Source: UBA10449 sp005883585 (lineage in GTDB: Bacteria > Chloroflexota > Dormibacteria > Dormibacterales > Dormibacteraceae). Taken from it: DNA of 8,634 bases. The notes beneath the pieces are model-generated. The model saw only the letters and a program-made list of their open reading frames with translations, was not told the origin of the DNA and did no database searches. The DNA lies in assembly GCA_005883585.1 (NCBI GenBank), contig VBFD01000086.1:1-8634 (forward strand). Direction: 5' to 3'. Shown here piece by piece: positions 5,926 to 8,634 of this stretch (the stretch's first letter is position 1; each line of letters starts with the position of its first letter). Both the position numbers and the translations under genes were made by a program.

Positions 5926-7130
5926 GCCGGCTGCTGCCTCCAGTGGGCGGGGTGCGTCGCGAACTCCTCCGAAAACGTCGAAAGCGCCGAACGGAGAAAC
6001 ATCACCGCGCCGTCCGGGTGCTTGCATGCGCCTCGACCCTGCACCTCGACCGCCCACCTCTTGAGACGCGCGATGTCATCGCGATTAGTGCCTCGCTCGG
6101 CAACGCGGCTGCACGCATCGGACAGCGCCCGCAGCCCGAAAAAGCACGGCCCGCATTGCGCCGAGCTCTCCTCGGCGAGGTAACGCATGATGTGAGCGGT
6201 GTCGCACACACCACACCTGCTGGAGGGCAGTAGACCGACGACGCCGCAGCCCAGCCCGAGCCCGGCGGCTCCCAGGGCCTCGGCGTCGAGTGGCAGCTCC
6301 CATGCCTTCGCCGCCGGGATCCAGACGCCGAAGTAGCCGCCGAGCAGCACGGCTCCGGCCGGCTCGGACATCCCGCCGGCCATCGCTACCGCTTCCCCGA
6401 TCGTGGTGCCCGCCTCGATCTCGACGACGCCGGGTTTCTTGACTCCACCGGCGAGCGTGATGAGCAGCGTCCCAACGGCGCCATTCCGGCCGGCGGATCG
6501 ATACCAGGCGTCGCCGTACCTCGCAATCAACGCGACGTGCGCGAGCGTCTCGACGTTCTGCATCAATGTGGGCGCCGCCGCCACGCCTCGCTCGCGCGGA
6601 TGGGGCGGGGTCGTGGTCGGGGTCGCGATGCCTGCGTCGATGAGATGGACCGCCGCGCTCGATTCGCCGGCGACGTATCGATGCGGCGCGGCTGCCATTC
6701 GGGCGATCCGCCTCTCCACATCGGGGCGCTCCGCGAGGGCGCGCTCCATCGCCGCATACGCGGCTTTGTGCTCCTGCCCGACGTACAGGACGACCGACGC
6801 CGCGCGCACGGTGCGGGCGGCCAGAAATGCGCCGTCCAGGATGAGGTGGGGGCGAGTCGCCATGAGCAGCCGGTCCTTGTGACTCTGGGGCTCGCCCTCG
6901 GCGCCGTTGGCGACGATCACGGCCGTGCCTTTCGATGCGGAAGCGACCGACCGCCACTTGACCCCGGCGGAAAAGGATGCGCCGCCGCGGCCCGTCAGAC
7001 GGCTTTGCACGAGCGCTTCGATCAGCGGGCGACCCGCGAGTGTCGGCGCTCCGAGCCGGCGAACATGATCGCCATAACCCTCTGCCCCGGCCCTGAGGTC
7101 GGGTCCTGCCAGCAGCCTGAGTCCGCTCAT
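5922..7130 (-). CDS. NuoF-like NAD(P)H-binding flavin/Fe-S oxidoreductase
   Basis: This 402-residue protein is related to the NADH-binding 51-kDa subunit (NuoF) of complex I and to HoxF/HydB, but it stands alone without other complex I genes. It would oxidise NAD(P)H through FMN. Visible signatures are G-R-G-G-A-S-F-S-A-G-V-K-W (47-59, glycine-rich FMN/NADH loop), N-G-A-E-G-E-P (75-81), Y-V-A-G-E-S-S-A (152-159), P-T-L-M-Q-N-V-E-T-L (187-196), an SLBB-like part (about 225-275) and the Fe-S region E-S-S-A-Q-C-G-P-C (321-329) with G-A-C-K-H-P (368-372). NuoF normally has C-G-x-C-x-P-C. Here the first Cys is Ser323, leaving C326, C329 and C369. A second C-x-x-C pair, C306 and C309, lies just before it. 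The ATG at 7130 overlaps the upstream stop (ATGA) and has GAAGG eight bases before it. The stop overlaps the GTG of the ferredoxin gene. NADH and NADPH preference cannot be separated by eye. Confidence 0.92.
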   Translation of the reverse strand: MSGLRLLAGPDLRAGAEGYGDHVRRLGAPTLAGRPLIEALVQSRLTGRGGASFSAGVKWRSVASASKGTAVIVANGAEGEPQSHKDRLLMATRPHLILDGAFLAARTVRAASVVLYVGQEHKAAYAAMERALAERPDVERRIARMAAAPHRYVAGESSAAVHLIDAGIATPTTTPPHPRERGVAAAPTLMQNVETLAHVALIARYGDAWYRSAGRNGAVGTLLITLAGGVKKPGVVEIEAGTTIGEAVAMAGGMSEPAGAVLLGGYFGVWIPAAKAWELPLDAEALGAAGLGLGCGVVGLLPSSRCGVCDTAHIMRYLAEESSAQCGPCFFGLRALSDACSRVAERGTNRDDIARLKRWAVEVQGRGACKHPDGAVMFLRSALSTFSEEFATHPAHWRQQPA

Positions 7131-7714
7131 TGGTTCGGCCTTCGCGAGACACCCGACCGAAACTCACCCCGCGCCACCGCGAGAGGATCAGCCGGCGGCT
7201 GCAGGAGACGGTAGGTGACCGCGATCGTCACCGAAACGACGCACACGATCGACAGGGCGATGAACCAGACGGACAGGGCGTCGGTCCCCGTGCCGAAGCT
7301 GTGAACGACGGCGACCGGCCACGATGCATAAGCAAGCCAGTGGATCAGTCGCCATGCCGCCTGTCCGATCAGGTTGCGCAGCAGGCTCGTCACCACGATG
7401 GCGGCCAACAGCTCGAACGCGATCGTGCCCAGCCCAAGCCACAGCGTCCGGTAGTAGGACGAGAAGGGGACCACAGCCGTGAGCCATCCGAGGTGGGTGA
7501 ACGGGTCGACGACCGCGGTGACGATGTGCAGGGCGAGGAAGACGAGTGTCATCAGCGCCAGGTTTCGGTGCAGGGCCGGGGTGAGGAACCGCGGCCAGCC
7601 GGAGCTTTGGAACCGCAGCGAGGAGAGCACGCCGAGCACGACGACGGCGCTGAGCAGGATCATCGAGACGGCCCCGGCGCCCCTGGTCGTGTACCAGAGA
7701 AGCGTGTCGTTCAC
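7127..7714 (-). CDS. Ferric-reductase-like transmembrane haem b protein
   Basis: This is an integral membrane protein of 195 residues of the ferric reductase-like/MsrQ-type transmembrane family, expected to bind two b haems and move electrons across the membrane. About five helices are seen near 12-32, 51-69, 92-112, 124-140 and 149-170. Candidate haem ligands are H49 and H63 (H-x13-H) in one helix and H125 and H138 (H-x12-H) in another, the spacing this family uses. There is no FAD- or NAD-binding domain after the helices, so the NuoF-like protein and ferredoxin encoded directly downstream are likely its cytoplasmic electron donors. I chose the GTG at 7714, ten bases after the stop of the preceding gene, because it places a short N terminus before the first helix. 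The longer upstream reading is an Arg/Pro-rich shadow of the Ser-rich gene. No Shine-Dalgarno is evident. The terminal electron acceptor is unknown. Confidence 0.9.
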   Translation of the reverse strand: MNDTLLWYTTRGAGAVSMILLSAVVVLGVLSSLRFQSSGWPRFLTPALHRNLALMTLVFLALHIVTAVVDPFTHLGWLTAVVPFSSYYRTLWLGLGTIAFELLAAIVVTSLLRNLIGQAAWRLIHWLAYASWPVAVVHSFGTGTDALSVWFIALSIVCVVSVTIAVTYRLLQPPADPLAVARGEFRSGVSRRPNQ

Positions 7715-7724
7715 GGCGGGAGTG

Positions 7725-8063
7725 CTAGGAGCCGCCGGAAACGGCGACGCCCGAGCTCGATGAGGAGCCCACGGTCCCAGACGACGACTGGAGCCCGCTC
7801 GAAGACGTGCTAGACGACGTGCTGGTCGAGGATGAGCTCGAGGTCGAGGTCGCCGCACTCGCGGTCGCTCCCGAAGACGAGGAGGCGGAGACTCCCGGTA
7901 TCGTGAGCGCGCTGACCGTCCCGAAGATGCCGACGCCCGCCACCGCCGCGAAGGCGATGCCGGCGGTCACCTGGTTCAGCAGCGAGAGGGCCCGGTCCCG
8001 AGCGTGGATCCTGGCGTCCGCCGACTTCGTGTTTTCCATGGTCGTAAGAGTGCGCTCCTCCAC
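7725..8063 (-). CDS. Small single-pass membrane protein with Ser/Thr-rich tail
   Basis: I recognise no named family with certainty. The protein has 112 residues: a charged cytoplasmic start (1-28), one hydrophobic helix (about 32-54) and a tail (57-112) in which 36 of 56 residues are Ser or Thr. The charged start before the helix favours the tail facing outward. The tail contains S-G-A-T at 64-67, the core of the site that ApbE flavinylates in NqrC/RnfG, but it lacks the Asp that normally precedes it by a few residues and has no FMN_bind fold. The GTG at 8063 is preceded by GAGAGG five bases upstream, a good ribosome site. ATG at 8039 is the alternative. It is the first gene of the redox operon, ten bases before the haem protein. 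It could be an anchor or spacer, a glycosylated wall-spanning tail, or a minimal flavin carrier; the last is speculative. Confidence 0.8.
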   Translation of the reverse strand: MEERTLTTMENTKSADARIHARDRALSLLNQVTAGIAFAAVAGVGIFGTVSALTIPGVSASSSSGATASAATSTSSSSSTSTSSSTSSSGLQSSSGTVGSSSSSGVAVSGGS

Positions 8064-8154
8064 TCAATCCTCTCTGTGAGGAACCTGGGAAGGGGCTGAG
8101 AAGTTACGGCCGGGCCAGATCGGCAGCCGGACCGTTTAATAGACTTCTGGGCGC
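8064..8154. promoter_or_regulatory. Divergent intergenic strip between the redox operon and tRNA-Arg
   Basis: These 91 bases separate the leftward redox operon from the rightward tRNA gene and must hold both promoters if neither is read from farther away. For the tRNA, TTTAAT at 8135-8140 matches five of six bases of a -10 box and lies 14 bases before the mature 5' end; no convincing -35 box is found 17 bases upstream. For the leftward operon only a weak AT-rich patch (8135-8142 read on the minus strand) and the GAGAGG ribosome site near 8070 are visible. No riboswitch-like fold or clear operator was found. Confidence 0.3.
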
Positions 8155-8227
8155 GCCCCCGTAGCTCAGGGGATAGAGCAGGACGGTCCTAACGTCAAGG
8201 TCGGGGGTTCGATTCCCTCCGGGGGCA
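8155..8227 (+). tRNA. tRNA-Arg (anticodon CCU)
   Basis: A full cloverleaf can be drawn in 73 bases. The acceptor stem GCCCCCG (8155-8161) pairs with CGGGGGC (8220-8226), with discriminator A at 8227. The D stem GCTC/GAGC (8164-8167/8176-8179) encloses an eight-base loop. The anticodon arm 8181-8197 has loop GTCCTAA, with T33 at 8187 and anticodon CCT at 8188-8190, reading AGG. The variable loop is five bases, and the T stem GGGGG/CCCTC contains one G-T pair and encloses TTCGATT. CCA is not encoded. The anticodon arm is slightly irregular: the outermost pair is G-A (8181/8197) and loop position 32 is G instead of a pyrimidine. A five-T run follows at 8229-8233. The next gene starts 21 bases downstream on the same strand. 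Confidence 0.93.
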
Positions 8228-8248
8228 CTTTTTGTACAGGGGACGAAG

Positions 8249-8634
8249 ATGAGAGCAGCCGTTTGCACGGCGTACGGGCCGCCCGAGGTGCTCCAGATCA
8301 GGACTGTGCCCGACCCACGTCCCCGGAACAAGGAAGTGTGCATCCGGCTTGTCGCGACCGCGGTCACCGCCAGCGACTGCATCGTGAGAGGCCTAAAGAT
8401 GCGCGGCATCTACCGGCCCTTGATGCGAGTCTTATTCGGCATCAGGGCGCCGCGGAAGGGGATTATCGGCATGATCGCGGCCGGCGAGATCGAGTCGGTC
8501 GGCCGCGAGGTAACCACCTTCAAGGCAGGAGACCAGGTCTTCGGAATGGACGGTTTCCGCGCAGGCACATACGCAGAGAAGGTGTGCTGGCCGTCGACTT
8601 CGGCGCTCGCACTTCGACCTGACAACCTCACGTA
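8249..8634 (+). CDS. MDR-family quinone oxidoreductase/alcohol dehydrogenase, N-terminal part (3' end outside window)
   Basis: This is the first 128 codons of a medium-chain dehydrogenase/reductase, open to the right edge. It begins at the ATG at 8249, with AGGGG seven bases upstream. The N-terminal GroES-like fold is clear: M-R-A-A-V-C-T-A-Y-G-P-P-E-V-L start, T-A-V-T-A-S-D-C-I-V-R-G (37-48), G-I-I-G-M-I-A-A-G-E-I-E-S-V-G (71-85), F-K-A-G-D-Q-V-F-G (91-99) and G-T-Y-A-E-K-V (106-112). The catalytic Cys-G-x-D/T-x-x-H of zinc alcohol dehydrogenases is replaced by A-S-D-C-x-x-R-G, and no structural zinc Cys cluster follows, so the zinc-free quinone oxidoreductase/zeta-crystallin branch is most likely. 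It would use NAD(P)H to reduce quinones or enones. The Rossmann fold and active-site remainder are not in the window, so the substrate is unknown. It is unrelated by strand to the redox operon and may be cotranscribed with the tRNA. Confidence 0.88.
   Translation, partial: MRAAVCTAYGPPEVLQIRTVPDPRPRNKEVCIRLVATAVTASDCIVRGLKMRGIYRPLMRVLFGIRAPRKGIIGMIAAGEIESVGREVTTFKAGDQVFGMDGFRAGTYAEKVCWPSTSALALRPDNLT

Noticed and set aside
5922..7130. NuoF-like gene as part of a complex I or hydrogenase operon.
   Set aside because: No nuoE/nuoG, hydrogenase or formate dehydrogenase subunits are adjacent; the neighbours are a haem membrane protein, ferredoxin and ApbE.
7740..7900. Repetitive DNA in the Ser-rich gene considered as a repeat or CRISPR-like array.
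   Set aside because: The repetition is explained by runs of Ser codons (TCG/TCC/AGC) in a coding frame; no regular repeat-spacer pattern exists.
7131..8079. Plus-strand reading frames across the membrane protein and Ser-rich genes.
   Set aside because: They are low-complexity or Arg/Asp-rich antisense shadows; the minus strand gives clear helices, haem histidines and tight operon junctions.
8228..8236. T-run after the tRNA as a terminator.
   Set aside because: Apart from the tRNA itself there is no hairpin directly before the Ts, and the next gene starts 21 bases after the tRNA, so termination here is not supported.

Overview
The window is strongly GC-rich. It carries a D-Y-type MMPL transporter, an OmpR-type two-component pair, a [3Fe-4S] 'C-x5-C ... 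C-P' ferredoxin and many GTG/TTG starts with overlapping stops. This points to a high-GC actinobacterium or a related Terrabacteria lineage (for example soil Chloroflexota or Dormibacterota). The assignment is inferred from gene style only; no taxonomic marker beyond a tRNA is present.

Layout. Positions 1-1202 (+) hold the C-terminal half of an MMPL/RND-like lipid exporter, cut by the left edge. 1228-2502 (+) encodes an exported lipoprotein with a PQQ-type beta-propeller. It converges on a long minus-strand block running from 8063 down to 2600. Read in transcription order, that block is: a small one-helix membrane protein with a Ser/Thr-rich tail (8063-7725), a five-helix haem b ferric-reductase-like membrane protein (7714-7127), a NuoF-like flavin/Fe-S protein (7130-5922), a small [3Fe-4S]-type ferredoxin (5925-5701), an ApbE FMN transferase (5704-4778), an OmpR-family response regulator (4722-4009) and a HAMP sensor histidine kinase (4006-2600). 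On the right, an intergenic strip of 91 bases precedes a tRNA-Arg(CCU) gene (8155-8227, +) and the start of an MDR-type quinone oxidoreductase/alcohol dehydrogenase (8249 onward, +), cut by the right edge. There is no gene-free stretch over 300 bases.

How the genes may work together. The first five minus-strand genes are packed with a 10-base gap or 3-4 base stop/start overlaps, so they look like one operon. The likely logic is NAD(P)H oxidation by the NuoF-like protein, transfer through its Fe-S centre and the ferredoxin, then electron entry into the di-haem membrane protein, which would pass electrons across or into the membrane. ApbE covalently attaches FMN to Thr/Ser of acceptor proteins, yet no recognisable FMN_bind-domain acceptor is encoded here. 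The only protein in the operon carrying an S-G-A-T string is the first, Ser-rich one. The two-component pair follows 55 bases behind apbE on the same strand. The gap carries two sets of short direct repeats that could be operators for the regulator, so the pair may be partly independent or may sense the output of the redox operon. That whole pathway is inference; each family assignment rests on visible motifs.
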